Origin: Chromera velia
Lineage: Eukaryota; Sar; Chromeraceae
Reading direction: 5' to 3'
Assembly (NCBI GenBank): GCA_018398765.1
Contig: JAHBMJ010004175.1
Coordinates: 57,501-83,414, forward strand
Length of the DNA: 25,914 bases
Shown: in pieces, positions 1-10,310 of the stretch
Numbering within the stretch: position 1 is the first letter of the stretch
Layout: each line of letters starts with the position of its first letter
Translations under genes and position numbers: made by a program
Notes under the pieces: generated by a model
The model's input: only the letters and a program-made list of their open reading frames with translations
Told to the model about the DNA's origin: nothing
The model's database searches: none

Positions 1-29
1 GCCGCAGTCTGAAAGAAACACGAGACTTT

Positions 30-75
30 TTGCTTTCTTTCTTTTTCTTTTTTCTTTTTTCTTTTTTTTTTTTTT

Positions 76-111
<36 letters not shown>

Positions 112-280
112 TTCTTTCTTTCTTTCTTTCTTTCTTTCTTTCCTTCCTTCCTTCCTTCCTTTTTTTTTTTTTCTTTCTTTCTTTCTTTCCTTCCTTCCTT
201 CCTTCCTTCCTTTTTTTCTTTGTTTCTTTCTTTCTTTCTTCCTTCCTTCCTTCCTTCCTTCCTTCCTTTCTCTCCTTCCC
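30..280 (+). repeat. CTTT/CTTC polypyrimidine microsatellite inside an intron
   Basis: About 250 bases are almost pure C and T in tetranucleotide units, shifting between CTTT, CTTC and poly-T. The tract ends at an acceptor of the form TCTCCTTCCCTGCAG at 271-285, directly before the first visible exon of the LRR gene. It therefore serves as an extremely long polypyrimidine tract in the sense strand. The open frames across it (Phe/Leu/Ser/Pro repeats) are artefacts of the repeat. Confidence 0.95.
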
Positions 281-285
281 TGCAG

Positions 286-3200
286 AATAAGGAGAGCTGG
301 AACGTCTCTGTTGACCCTCCCCGATTGATCGATATTTCAGGTCAGGCAGTCAGACGGCTGACCTTCAGTGTCAAACAGGCACTCGATGCTCCTTTGCAAG
401 GAGTCATTGCCTGCCTGCATGTCCTCCGTTTTGACTGGCTTGCTTGCGCTTCAGCCATTTCAAGTGACCCTTCCGAACATTATTCGCCCGTTTCTCATCA
501 GTTGCCATCTTGCTTCTCTGTCAGTTGGTTTGTCTCGCTAGTCTCGATAAGAAGATTTGCGCCTGAAAATTAAGGTCGATTGATTGTTCCGGGTTTGTGT
601 CTTTCCTTCTTGGTGTTGCTGCAGACACCCTCGGTCTTTCTGCCAAGAAGATCTTTTTCTTTTTGGAGTGGCTTCCTGACTCTGTTGAGGAAGTGAAGCT
701 CGGTGGGTGTATCCTCCCTCTTCCTTTTCTTTCATCTTTGCAGGGTCGTTGTTTTGACGCACTTTTCCTCTGCCTGCCTGTTCTTTTCTTTAATTCTATC
801 TCTCCAGGTAGCACCAGGGTTGCTGAAATGAGGGGGATTAACTTTTGCTGTGCTCATGGAAGGAAAAGTACATGTATTTTCCTCTCTCTGGCAGCTGGTT
901 GTCTTAATTTCGTTTTTCTTGACTTCTCTCCGTGGGGCCTTTCGGAGTCTCTGCCTGACAGAGAAAGGAGGGCCGAAATCCATGACTTCCTTCCTTCCTT
1001 CCTTCCTTCCTTTTGCTTGCTTGCTTCGTTTTGTTCGCTTGCTTCGGACTCGAATGCCTGCCTTTCTGTCTTCGTCCTTCCTTCCTTGCTTCCTGGCTCA
1101 GTGTGCATGGCTGCATGGCTGTTCGTTCAAGGTCTATCCTTGTATGGGGTTCTGTCTCTCTCTCTTTGGATCGACTGTCCGTCCAACTTCTTCTGCGTTT
1201 CCTTCCCACTGGCCGGCTAGGGGCAATCCTCTGTCGTCTCGTCAAGGGAGGGGGCCGGGGGGTCCGAGAGAGAGAGAGAAAGAGAGCGGAGAAAGGGATA
1301 AGGAGAAGCAGAGACGGAGAGAAAGAAAGTGAAGTCTCGAAAGATCGTAAGGAGCTGTGTGTCTTACCTCCTCTTCTCTTCTCTTCTCTTCTCTTTTCAT
1401 CTTGCTTAACTCCGTCCAGGTCCTGCGGTGGTTAAGGGCGAGGCGTTTCTCCTTTTCCTTCGCTTTTTGGAAACGGAGCAAATCGCTCGAGGGGAGGAGG
1501 GAGGGTGCGCGCGACTGAAAGCCTTCAGCTTTGCCGGTAAGGATTGAGCTACAGAGAATTCTGTATGGGAAGGAACGTTTTGTCGCTCTTTGTCTTCGTA
1601 CGCAAAGATGCTCTGCCGGTTTAATTGGGCCGTTGCTGGCAGCCTGTGCGAGAGACCAATGATCGAAGTGGGCATTGCTGGAGATCGAGAACTTGGAAGG
1701 AGCTCGGGGTCCCTTATAAGGAGAAAGAGAAATAGAAGGAGACATGCGGCTGACTCATCAAGTTTTAGCCTTTTCGTGTTGCAAATCAGGGCATGAGTTT
1801 CTTTCTGTTGCCGATCGAACCACATGTCACAGAGCCACAATTGGTTTCACGGTTTGTTCTGCCCTCTTTTTTTGTGCCTCTCTAGACCTTCAAATCGGAC
1901 TGCCTTCCTTCCTTCCTTCCTTCCTTCGTTCCTTCCTTTCGTCCTTCCTTCCTTTCTTCCTTTCTTCCTTTCTGTGTGTGTTCAGAGAACTCCATCGGAC
2001 CCGTCGAAGCTCCCATCGCTTTTCCTTTGCTTCTGCCGTCGGTGGAAAAACTCTCCTTGAAGGGTTGGGGCGTTCTCTCTCTTTTTCCTCTCTGCCGTTC
2101 CTTTTCCTTTTCCGGTCGCGGCTGCAGAGGTTTTCTTCCTCTCTCCACTTCTCTTCTCTCTGCTGCGACAGTTGAGTGAATCGATCTTCTTTGCACCTAT
2201 GGGTGGGTGGACCCCCCGAGCTCTGACAAATGAATCGCGACCTGAGTTTCTTTTGGCCTGCTTCAGTCGTCTTGACATGATCTGATGGTCATACAAAGTC
2301 AGAAAGATTTTTTTTTAGAAAGCCCTGCCTAGGCCGCCTTGACGTGATTGCCATCTCTGAGCGAGGCCTTTTGTTTTGGTCACTTTCTCAATGGAGTGAA
2401 TGAATGTCTCCATCTGATTCTGTTCCCTTTGCTTCCAGGCAACCTGCTCGGTGTTCCGGGATTCCGCGCTTTGGCGGCAGAAATCAGAGAGGGGAACGCG
2501 GCGTTCCTCAGAGTGCTAGACCTCGAGAGGACAGGGTCAGGGGGGTTGAAGGGGGAGGGGTTCAGAGACGTGTGGAAGACGATCAAGGAGAAGGGGCTGA
2601 AGGTTGAAGAGCTGAACCTTTCAGGCAATGCCCCCCCATTCGAATTGTTCCATCACGATTCGTGGGCAGAGCAAGCCGAGATTGATGCACAGTCATCGTT
2701 GGGTGAACTGTGTGATTCCGTTCTGTCTGTCTCGTCTCTTCCGTGTCTGCGTGTCTTGCGTTTGAGAGCATGCGCGTTGAGTGAGTTTCAAATGCAGCAG
2801 ATTGTCTCACGGATGGTTGAGGAGCAGCTTCCGAATTTAGAAACTCTCGATCTGGGAGAGAATGACTTCCCCAGTTTGAGCGGATTGGCTAGTGCTCTTC
2901 GTAAGAATTCGACACCTCATTTGAGGAATCTAAATCTGGTGAAGACGAACGGGGGTGGATGGTTTGCAAGCGGAATAACAGACTTTCTCAGTGCCCTCAG
3001 AGCTGAAGAGGGCCCCTCCCTTGAGCACGTGAAGATCAATTTCGGACATCTGATGAATGAGGAAGATCTACGCGCACTTGGGGGGGGGCTGTGTCCGTCT
3101 GTGCGGACCCTGGGCCTTCATTGCCCTCAAGCTGCGAAAGCAGTGACTTTCCTCAGAGCGCTTGTGGAGTCTTCAGGGAAAGGGGAAAAGGAGGAAAGAT

Positions 3201-4597
3201 TTGAGGTGCTGGATGTGACTGTGCATTGCCTGATCGGTGTCGGGCATGATGCAGAGGCAGAGTGTTTGTGTGAGTGCTTGAGGTTGCTCGGGAAGGGAAT
3301 TCAGGAGGGGCAGTTGGGGTTTTTGAGGAAGGTGAAGATTGAGAGGCGGCAGGATTGGAGGGTGCCGGCTGTTGGGGCTTCAGAAGGGTCCTTTGAAGAA
3401 GCCAAGAGCGTTTTTTTCTCTGCACTGAATGCAGGACAGTCTCTTGGCTTGTCTGAACTTTCCCTCCCCTCTTTTCATCTGTCTGATGAAGAGATGGTCT
3501 TGCTTGGAGCGGCAGTTCAGAGTGGCAGTCTGTCGAGGCTTCGAGAGCTGTCCTTGCCCTCAAATGATGATGCCGGTTGTTTTGGCAGAGAAGGGATAGA
3601 GGCCTTGTGGAAGGCCGTGGTAGGGAGTGAGAAGGGACTCCCAGTTTTGGAAACAGTCGAGCTCACACGCACAAGAGCGGACGAGGGGGTGAAGTGTTTG
3701 GGGAGCGCTCTCCTGTCTGGAAAGCTGCCGAATCTGTCGTCTCTTCATTTGAACAGCTCGTATCTGAATGACGAGGGAGTGGAGGGACTCACTGATGCAG
3801 TCAGAAAGGGAATGTTTTTGAATGTCACATTTTTGAACTTCATATCGAATGGAGAGGTGACTGAAGGGGCATGGAGGGAGTTCCTGCACGCAATTAGACA
3901 GAGCGAGAGAGGGCTGCCGAAGCTGAAACATCTGAATCTGTATGGAACAACGGCACGAGATGCTGGGGGGCCCTTGGCAGCCGCCCTCGGATGCGGAAAG
4001 CTCCCCTCTCTGCAGAATGTTGGCGTTGGTTTTGAAGCATTTGCTCCAGATGAAGAGGGGGTGGGTGATCTGTCAGAGCTAGTGCGAGGAGGGAACTTCC
4101 CCCCGCATATTCAAATGCTCTCGTTCCGTTTGCGTCACGGCAATCGTATCGATGTTGATAGACTGATCAGATCGATAGGAGAGAGTGAGATCGGACTCCC
4201 CCCCTTTCTGCGTGTTCTGACTTTGAGTGGAGCCCGTGTGGGAGAGGAGGCACTGGCTTCTCTTGCCGCAAGTGCGGTGGGAGGCTGTGGGGGGAAGTTC
4301 TCACAATTAGAGGGTTTGGATCTCTCTGACTGTTCTCTTGACGACAACAGACTGAGACTGCTAGGTCAGGTTTTCTCTGCACACGGGGGCCCCAGATTGA
4401 ATCGCCTGGTTCTGGGCAGAAACAGAATCAGCATTGAGGGCTTCAAAGCCTTTATTCACGTTCTACGCCCAGGCTGCCTGCCGAAGCTCACGGATCTGTT
4501 CATAGCACCCCAAGAGGGGGTTGTGGGGGAAGAAGGCGAATCCGCTCTAGTAATACAGGCACAAAAAATTGTGAAAAGAGCGAAAGGAAAATGTTGA
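286..4597 (+). CDS. Leucine-rich repeat protein, 3' part, five visible exons
   Basis: Proposed exons are 286-340, 625-702, 1420-1536, 1986-2063 and 2439-4597. Every junction is GT-AG, and all four visible introns are phase 1. The lengths (55, 78, 117, 78 and 2159) sum to 829 codons including the TGA stop. Read across the joins, LRR strands line up at RLIDIS, SVEEVKLG, RLKAFSFA, SVEKLSLKG and LRVLDLERT, separated by amphipathic helices such as GFRALAAEIREG. The large last exon continues with irregular repeats of the ribonuclease-inhibitor type: LKVEELNLSGN, LETLDLGEND, LRNLNLVKT, LKHLNLYGT, LEGLDLSDCSL. No kinase, NACHT or membrane segment is visible, so the role is probably a protein-interaction scaffold; the partner is unknown. 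The 5' end lies off the window, since the first visible exon is entered in phase 0. The ATG at 2348 is probably intronic and not the start. Confidence 0.82.
703..1419 (+). repeat. 717-base intron of the LRR gene with CTTC, GA and CTCTT tracts
   Basis: The donor is CTCG/GTGGGT at 703 and the acceptor is CCGTCCAG at 1412-1419. Inside are CTTC repeats near 985-1012, a GA-rich stretch at 1262-1330 and a CTCTT array at 1369-1396 just upstream of the acceptor. Frames 597-1220, 850-1332 and 1013-1435 cross this intron and are mostly Phe/Leu/Ser read-through. No further exon with the required phase 1 was needed to keep the LRR pattern continuous. Confidence 0.6.
1537..2438 (+). repeat. Two LRR-gene introns (1537-1985, 2064-2438) with a CTTC array
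   Basis: Intron 1537-1985 starts with a strong GTAAGG donor and ends at GTGTGTTCAG. It carries a CTTC-type array at about 1903-1970 immediately upstream of the acceptor. Intron 2064-2438 starts with GTTGGG and ends at TTTGCTTCCAG. The 78-base exon 1986-2063 lies between them. A run of T at 2311-2317 and otherwise ordinary sequence fill the second intron. Confidence 0.6.
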
Positions 4598-5337
4598 GGT
4601 GGTCAATTGCTTCCTTAGGGCGCTCTTGATTGTACATTTTACCCCAGGCCGTACTTTGCTTTTTAGCCGAAAAAAGACTGATTCTAAGCGTGGCTTCGAT
4701 ACCTAGTTCAAAATCCCTAGTTCAATACATATTATGTTTTCTCAACTTGAACTCAATTTTGAGTCCCTGAAGATATAACATATGATACAATCTAGGATAC
4801 AATACCCGTTCATACTAGAATCGAAACGTATAGATTAATTTCAATCTACTAGAATAAAATTTGTAATCTGGAAACAATTTTAATAGAAGTAACTAACTTT
4901 AACTAAGCCTTGCACTCTGTAAAAAGAAGACAAATTCCTCCCTGGACTACGCTGGACAATAAAGAATTAAATTAAAAAGAATTAAAAAAATCTCTGATTT
5001 TTTTTTTTTTAATTTTGTAGCAAAAAAAAATATTATTGTTTATTATCCAACACTTTGATCGGCTTAAATTTATTTGTTGTTCTCTTGTACTTCATTATTC
5101 CTATTGTAACATTATTTGCTACGCCGTTTGATTTCCCTATCTTTCAGCTTCCATCGTTTTTTTAATTTCTCATTTGATCATTGATGGTTAGGTTTCTTCC
5201 TTGGGAAGGCCTGGCTGAGATTTGAGTGAAAACCCTTCACATTCAGGGTCAGGCCTAGGGTTAGGCCCTCTGAAAGTAGTACTTTACTAAGCCCAAAAGA
5301 AACGGTTTCGCTGTGAAAACAAAGAAACAATTCACAT
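4598..5337 (+). other. AT-rich 3' flank of the LRR gene
   Basis: Composition drops sharply to AT-rich after the LRR stop codon. A canonical AATAAA at 4958-4963 could be the polyadenylation signal of the LRR gene, though it would imply a 3' UTR of about 370 bases. The short inverted repeat GGCCTA / TAGGCC sits at 5252-5267. I see no coding signal here. Confidence 0.5.
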
Positions 5338-5562
5338 TTAGAGGGAGAGAGTCTTTGATGCAGAAATTTTTGTGTTTTTTTTAATGGAAATCATACCCAT
5401 GTCGACAAGCTCCTCAAAGAAGTTGGGATCTTTAGTCACATAGAGCCTCATCCACTGCTCACAGCCTCTGAGCATCAGGTACACAAGCAGCACAGCCAAA
5501 ACAAGCATTGACGTGGTAAAAAACCATAGGCCGACAGCAGTGAAGGAGAAGTCCTTTAATCT
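5338..5562 (-). pseudogene. Possible terminal exon or gene relic with one membrane helix
   Basis: This minus-strand frame is open for 74 codons and ends in TAA at 5338-5340. It reads FSFTAVGLWFFTTS, then a hydrophobic run with MLVLAVLLVYLML, then RGCEQWMRLYVTKDPNFFEELVDMGM. The order is one transmembrane helix followed by a charged amphipathic tail, which is unusual for chance AT-rich DNA. A possible acceptor is TTAAAG just before GACTTC, but it has no good pyrimidine tract. No upstream exon was found, because the next upstream sequence is the ATGA-type array. It may be a relic or a last exon whose gene I could not follow. I do not recognise the family. Confidence 0.3.
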
Positions 5563-5700
5563 TCAAAGTGTCTGCATCGTTAACCAAATCTATCTTAGCC
5601 TTGCACTTAAGCCTTGCAAGGTATGCCTTGTGGAGCCCTCCGGCAGAATGAGCCCCGGACGTATCTTCAAAAGGACAGACGGCGACGCCGAGCCCGACGA

Positions 5701-6235
5701 ACGAATAAATGGATGGATGGATGAATGAATGAATGGATGATTGAATGAATGAATGCATGAATGATTGATTGAATAAACGAATGAATGAATGGATGAATAA
5801 TTGAATGGACGAATGATTGAATGAATGAATGATTGTATGATTGAATGAACCGATGAACGAATGGATGGATGGATGGGTGAATGAATGGATGAATGATTGT
5901 ATGAATGAATGAATGAATAAATGAATGAATGAATGAATGAATGAATGAATGTATGAACGATTGCATAATTAAATGAATGGAATGAATGAATGGAATGAAT
6001 GAATGAATGAATGAATGAGTGAATTGATATATGAATGAATGAACCGATGAACGAATGGATGGATGGATAGATGAATGTATGTATGAATGAATGAATAAAT
6101 GAATGATTGAATGAATGAATGAACCAATAAATGAACAAATGAATGAATAAATAAATGAATGAACCAAAGAATGAATGAATGAATAAATCGATGAACGAAT
6201 GAATGGATGGATGAATGAATAGATGGATGCAGAGT
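5701..6235 (+). repeat. Imperfect GAAT/GGAT tetranucleotide array
   Basis: Over 500 bases are built from GAAT-type units with frequent one-base variants (GGAT, GATT, GAAC, AAAT). Higher-order blocks recur, for example GAACCGATGAACGAATGG near 5846-5863 and near 6041-6058. The minus-strand frames made of Ser, Phe, Ile and His (5590-6249 and 5667-6167) are translations of the repeat and not proteins. Confidence 0.93.
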
Positions 6236-7260
6236 GTGGATCTGACCAATCGGCGGTCTTTAGATCAAGCAGGAGGTGGAGGTTCTATTCTGTAGTTCTA
6301 CTTGTTCTGACAGTTCTGTCACAAGTTGTTGCTAGAGTTGCAGTTTTCGTATATGCCATCATTAGCCATTGCATGAATGAATGAATGAGTGATTGCATGA
6401 TTGAATGAATGGAATGAATGAATGAATGAATGAATGAGTAAATGAATGAATGAATCTAGGAGGCAGCACTTCTGGTGTATATACTAGATTTTGGAGCTGA
6501 TATAACCAAAAAAAGTAAAAATTTTATTTGGTTTTTTAGTAACAAAATATTTTTCAGGTGGGGCTTGACGAGTTACTTCCAAAAAACATAAAATTTTAGT
6601 GTGGGTTATTCGTTGTTTTATAGGTTACAGGGGTTAAATATATGTCGCTTCATGATGTTACGGGTTACTTGGTTAGAGGTCATTTTGGGTCAGTAACCAT
6701 CATTCAAAGTCCATCTTAAAAAGTGTTTAAAAGTTGTTTAAAACATGTTTAAAGACCTTATAGTAGATGGTTACTCACTTTTTATCAGGGGTTAAAAATG
6801 GTTATGGGTTACTCGGTTAGAGACCTTTTTATCAAATATTGAAGCGACACATCACAATCACATAATTGTTCAAGAACCATAAAGTGTTTCAAGCTTTTTA
6901 AGATGTTTTTAGAAGTAACTTAAGCTAAACAATCGATTGACACCACTTTTAAAGTGCTAGGTGATTGATATATAGGGGGGGGGGTTACTAAAATCACTAA
7001 AAAAAAATAGTAACCATCCTGGAGGGCTACACCCTAGGAATGAATGAATGAATCAACCGATGAACGAATGAATGGATGAATGGATGGATGAATGGATGCA
7101 GGGTATGGATCTGATCAATCGGTGGTCTTTAGATCAAGCAGGAGGTGGAGGTTCTATTCTGTAGTTTTATTTTTCTCTCATAAGTTGTGGCTAGAGTAAC
7201 GTAGTAGAGTTGCATGCAGTTTCTGTACATGCTATCATTAGCTATCATGTGTGTCGTATA
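6228..7260 (+). repeat. Diverged direct duplication of a ~145 bp unit (6228-6372 and 7096-7260)
   Basis: Both copies begin with GATGCAG, run through GGATCTGA(C/T)CAATCGG and TCTTTAGATCAAGCAGGAGG, and end near CCATCATTAGC / CTATCATTAGC. Each is preceded by ATGA-type repeats. The copies differ by substitutions and small indels, including a CTTGTTCTGACAG stretch present only in the first. This shows that the array and the unit following it were duplicated together about 870 bases apart. Confidence 0.85.
6456..7038. mobile_element. Possible 583 bp non-autonomous insertion within the ATGA array
   Basis: The block breaks into the ATGA array abruptly: GAATGAAT precedes CTAGGAGGCAGC at 6456, and GCTACACCCTAGG at 7038 is followed again by AATGAATG. 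The first 12 bases match the reverse complement of the last bases (CTAGGGTGTAGC) at 9 of 12 positions, a weak terminal inverted repeat. The interior is AT-rich and noncoding, with recurring GGGTTACT(T/C)GGTTAGAG motifs at about 6660 and 6809 and several GTTACT/AGTAAC inverted pairs. Target-site duplication cannot be scored because both flanks are the same repeat. A diverged repeat of another kind is possible. Confidence 0.4.
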
Positions 7261-8690
7261 TAATGTTCATCACTACACATCATTATTCATATTATAATAA
7301 TGATATCACATTACAGCTAGCATTACAGTATAAATAATTTATTTTTTTTTTTTATTAACTTAAATTATAAAAGTTTGTTCCTAGCGTCTGGCCTATACGT
7401 CTTTTATCTCCTTTTTCTGTCCTGGTTACTACTCTCGCTGCTAGCTCTCTCTCTCATGCGACCTCATACTTGACGCTCCTCCATCCGAATGCCTTCTTCG
7501 GCATTTGCTAAGTACTTCCTACCCCTCAGTCATGACCAGCGTACTACTTACTCCTCCTTCCTCCCAGCCCTCCCCCTGCACTCCTCTGGTCCCCCGAATA
7601 TATAAATAATACTGTTAAACTCAAGAAATTTTTGTTCCTAACTGTTCTACTATGGCTGTATGTTTCAAACATATCAATCAATCAATCAAACTATAGGTTT
7701 TAAATTTGTTCAAAGATTCAAAAAGTTCTCCTATGACTATGACACGCCATTGTCTTTCATATCGAGAGCTAGCTGGATACTTGTAATATTAGACAGGGAA
7801 AAGTTGTTATTTTTTAGGATGCCAGATCTGTTATTATTTTTTGATAGTATAAATGTTGATTTTATAATTCGAAATCGGCATCAAACGGCTACACAAGTAA
7901 CACAACCCGAAACTACTCAGACTCTGCATCCGTCTATGCATAGCTCTGATCAGCAATCTAGCCACCAATTGGCAGGGATAATTAATCTAGTAATTAATGC
8001 TTAATTTGTATAGATACAGTAATTCAGAGCTGCTGCCGTAATATCGATCTCACTAGCTTTATACATACAGTCATTCAAAACATCACGCGGACAGAACCAC
8101 ACGAGAGAAAGACACCCGAACGACCTCTTCGATCAATTTCTAATGTCCTTCTTATGAGTCAGTGAGTAAGTCAGTGAGGGCAGAACAGACTCCATCCATG
8201 TCCTTGCAATGCAGTAGTCTCGAATCAAAAAAACAAACTATTGTACATGCATGTTTGTATCCCCGGCCACATCCCTCTCCCCCAAATGGACACGCCCCAA
8301 TTAAGTTTTCCAGTGCGTGCATAAACAAACCTGCATGCTGTCCGTCAATCGATGCATGCATGATCACACCAATTTATCTATTCATTCATTCATTCATTCA
8401 TTACAACACACAGCATGCATACATGCATCCATCCACTCATTCATTCTTTCTTCCCGATAAATCCCCTCATGCACTCCTTCCGTCAAGCATCAACAAATCC
8501 CATACACCTTCCTTCCTTCTTGCAATTGCAACGAACGCATGCATGACTAAAAAACGAGCAGAGCAGCTTCATGCATCCTGTACAGATCCATCCTCCAGAT
8601 GCGAAACTTCTGAATCATTCCATCGATCGAGGAGCCCCCTAGCTCGATCGAGAGTAGAGGAGACGTACTCAGGAGGGTTTAATGCCCATT
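7261..8690. other. Noncoding AT-rich stretch, then a TGCATG-rich stretch
   Basis: Positions 7261-8040 are AT-rich with a CT-rich island at 7380-7595 and no supported gene. A 114-codon frame at 7660-8004 is compositionally like its surroundings. Positions 8041-8690 carry many TGCATG/TGCATGCA motifs (for example 8353-8360 and 8540-8545) and a CATT repeat at 8380-8402. A 246-codon plus frame at 8162-8902 spans this stretch but shows no domain-like pattern. Confidence 0.5.
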
Positions 8691-8692
8691 TT

Positions 8693-8770
8693 CTAATTCC
8701 TCAGTGCTGCAACAAGAATTATGATGAAGAGCAAAATGGTCGCAAAAGTGGCGATGTTCGCCCAAGCGGC
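8693..8770 (-). CDS. Possible last exon encoding a C-terminal membrane anchor
   Basis: On the minus strand a good acceptor (CTATTTGCGTGCAG, ending at 8771) is followed by 26 codons in phase 0: AAWANIATFATILLFI, then IILVAALRN and a TAG stop at 8693-8695. This would be a single hydrophobic helix with a short basic tail, as in tail-anchored proteins such as SNAREs. I could not find an upstream exon with a matching phase-0 donor. A neighbouring minus frame (LVNRRVAIERFNSGIMSS, near 8815-8870) is suggestive but not connected by a valid donor. It could be chance. Confidence 0.28.
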   Translation of the reverse strand, partial: AAWANIATFATILLFIIILVAALRN

Positions 8771-9026
8771 CTGCACGCAAATAGGAAGATGCGTCATGGG
8801 AACATTGAACTAAATGATTTAATGGCAGCCGAAGACATGATGCCAGAATTAAAGCGTTCAATGGCGACACGACGATTCACAAGGTCGGTCGAAGAAAAAT
8901 GAGGGTGTTTGCGAGATCAGCTGTTTAGAGGCTTCTCTTTTCTCTCTGAGACGATGTCAGGTGATAAGGAGAACGCCGGGGAAAGTGGAAACTCATGGGG
9001 GGGTGTTGGGGGCTGTCTCTCCCTAA

Positions 9027-9028
9027 TG

Positions 9029-9081
<53 letters not shown>

Positions 9082-9092
9082 GCTCTCCCAAC

Positions 9093-9125
<33 letters not shown>

Positions 9126-9213
9126 TCCGAGAAAGTCACCCAAAACTGACTCACCGATTTGATCTTCTGGGAATGCTTTGCGTGATGACCAGCAAGTCCG
9201 TAGATACCAACTG

Positions 9214-9273
<60 letters not shown>
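9027..9273. repeat. CT, CA, GA and CA/TA dinucleotide microsatellites, with one N
   Basis: CT repeats run about 9030-9089, followed by CA (9092-9106) and GA (9105-9124), then CA and TA at about 9216-9273. An undetermined base (N) is at 9276, directly after the TA run. This suggests an assembly or read problem caused by the repeat. Confidence 0.95.
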
Positions 9274-9276
9274 AGN

Positions 9277-9755
9277 AAACAGGGCAGGAGAACTCCAAAT
9301 TTGAGAGGGGGGGCGAGAGATTTAAGTGAAGTGAGTCTGTGTGCGTTTGAAGGAAAGCAATTGAAGATTGAAAGAAAAAAAGACGATTAATTCAAGAATG
9401 ATCCAAGGAAGATCTGGGAAGAATCTTCGGGGGGCGATTCTGTCCAAAAGACACAGCGCGCAGGTAGACAGAAAGGGGCAAGCAAGTGGCGCGAGTGAGT
9501 CAGGGAGTGAGCCAGTGTGTGAGAGACATATGAGAGAGAAAGAGAGAGAGAAAGAGGTGTGGGAGGGAGGAAGAAAGAGAGAGAGTGACGGCCGATTGTT
9601 TACAGAGAGTATCACCTCACACAGTATTCTGTCAACAGCATCACCTCTCAAGTTCCCCCAAACCATCCCATCTCTTCTATGCATTCAGCCATGTGTATGT
9701 ACATGTGTCTGTATTTCTGAGTAAAAACAGTTTGTATGTGTGTGCAGTGACTGAC
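9277..9755. other. Purine-rich flank, probable 3' region of the small minus-strand gene
   Basis: The plus strand is rich in GA, so the minus-strand transcript would be CT-rich here. This could hold the last exon(s) of the minus gene ending near 9756. Candidate phase-1 acceptors on the minus strand are TTTTTACTCAG (ending at 9717) and TCTTTTGGACAG further downstream. Each gives only a short tail before a stop, so I make no choice. Confidence 0.35.
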
Positions 9756-10310
9756 TGCAGAGGGTGGCGGGCCAACAGAGGAAGGAGGCGACAAGACAGG
9801 AGACCCACAGACAGGTGGGGTCGTCGTCCTCCCTCTTCTCCACAATCACCACCGTGTCCGGTTGGCGAGGGGGGGCGGAGGCTACAATGAGCACTGAGGG
9901 ATTCTGTGGTTGGTGCTGTTGCTGTTGTTGCTGTTGTTGATGGTTGCCATACACTTGGGGGGGCGACGCGTATCCCTGTTCAACGTCTCTGTACGCATCT
10001 GCACCAACAATACATGCAGAAGAGAAGAACATGTATACACATTCCAGTCACGTGCATATGATGGATAACAATGGAGTAGAGGCGTATAAAGCATCTGCAC
10101 CGACAAGAAAGGCATGCAAAAGAAAGTGTAGTGACGAAGTAGACGGAGAAGAAAAGAAGAGGAGAAGCAAGATAGATACGCGGAGACGGGAGCGAAAGAG
10201 AAGGACAAACCTGATCTTTCCTTCTGCTGTTGGGTGTAAGAGGGGGGAGCGATGGAGACCATACCAGGCTCTTGCTCAGGCTGCTGGGCATTGAACTGGC
10301 GGTTGTTCAT
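9756..10310 (-). CDS. Small Gln/Pro-rich protein with Cys-rich hydrophobic C-terminus
   Basis: Exon 1 is 10310-10211, from the ATG (MNNRQFNAQQPEQEPGMVS) to a CAG/GTTTGT donor in phase 1. Exon 2 starts at 9998 after TGTTGGTGCAG, also in phase 1, and joins KERS to DAYRDVEQGY without a break. Order: a hydrophilic Gln/Pro/Tyr-rich N-terminus including a run of eight Gln, then LIVASAPPRQPDTVVIVEK, an acidic EDDD, and a hydrophobic Cys-rich segment TCLWVSCLVASFLCWPATLC. The architecture recalls small membrane-associated proteins with a disordered N-terminus and a C-terminal Cys-rich membrane module (the CYSTM or BRI3 type), but I cannot assign a family. The exon end at 9756 (GTCAGT donor, phase 1) and the C-terminus are uncertain; an alternative is read-through to the stop at 9685. 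A TATATA lies at 10342-10347. Confidence 0.6.

Noticed and set aside
2348-2438. ATG at 2348 as the start of the LRR protein
   Set aside because: The first 30 residues lack LRR character, and a pyrimidine-rich acceptor at 2438 in phase 1 joins perfectly to the upstream LRR exon 1986-2063.
5590-6249. Minus-strand frames of 166-219 codons rich in Ser, Phe, Ile and His
   Set aside because: They are translations of the ATGA-type tetranucleotide array; a 4-base repeat gives a 4-residue periodic peptide in every open frame.
8162-8902. 246-codon plus frame
   Set aside because: It spans TGCATG-rich and CATT-repeat DNA, shows no domain or composition change, and overlaps a minus-strand splice acceptor candidate.
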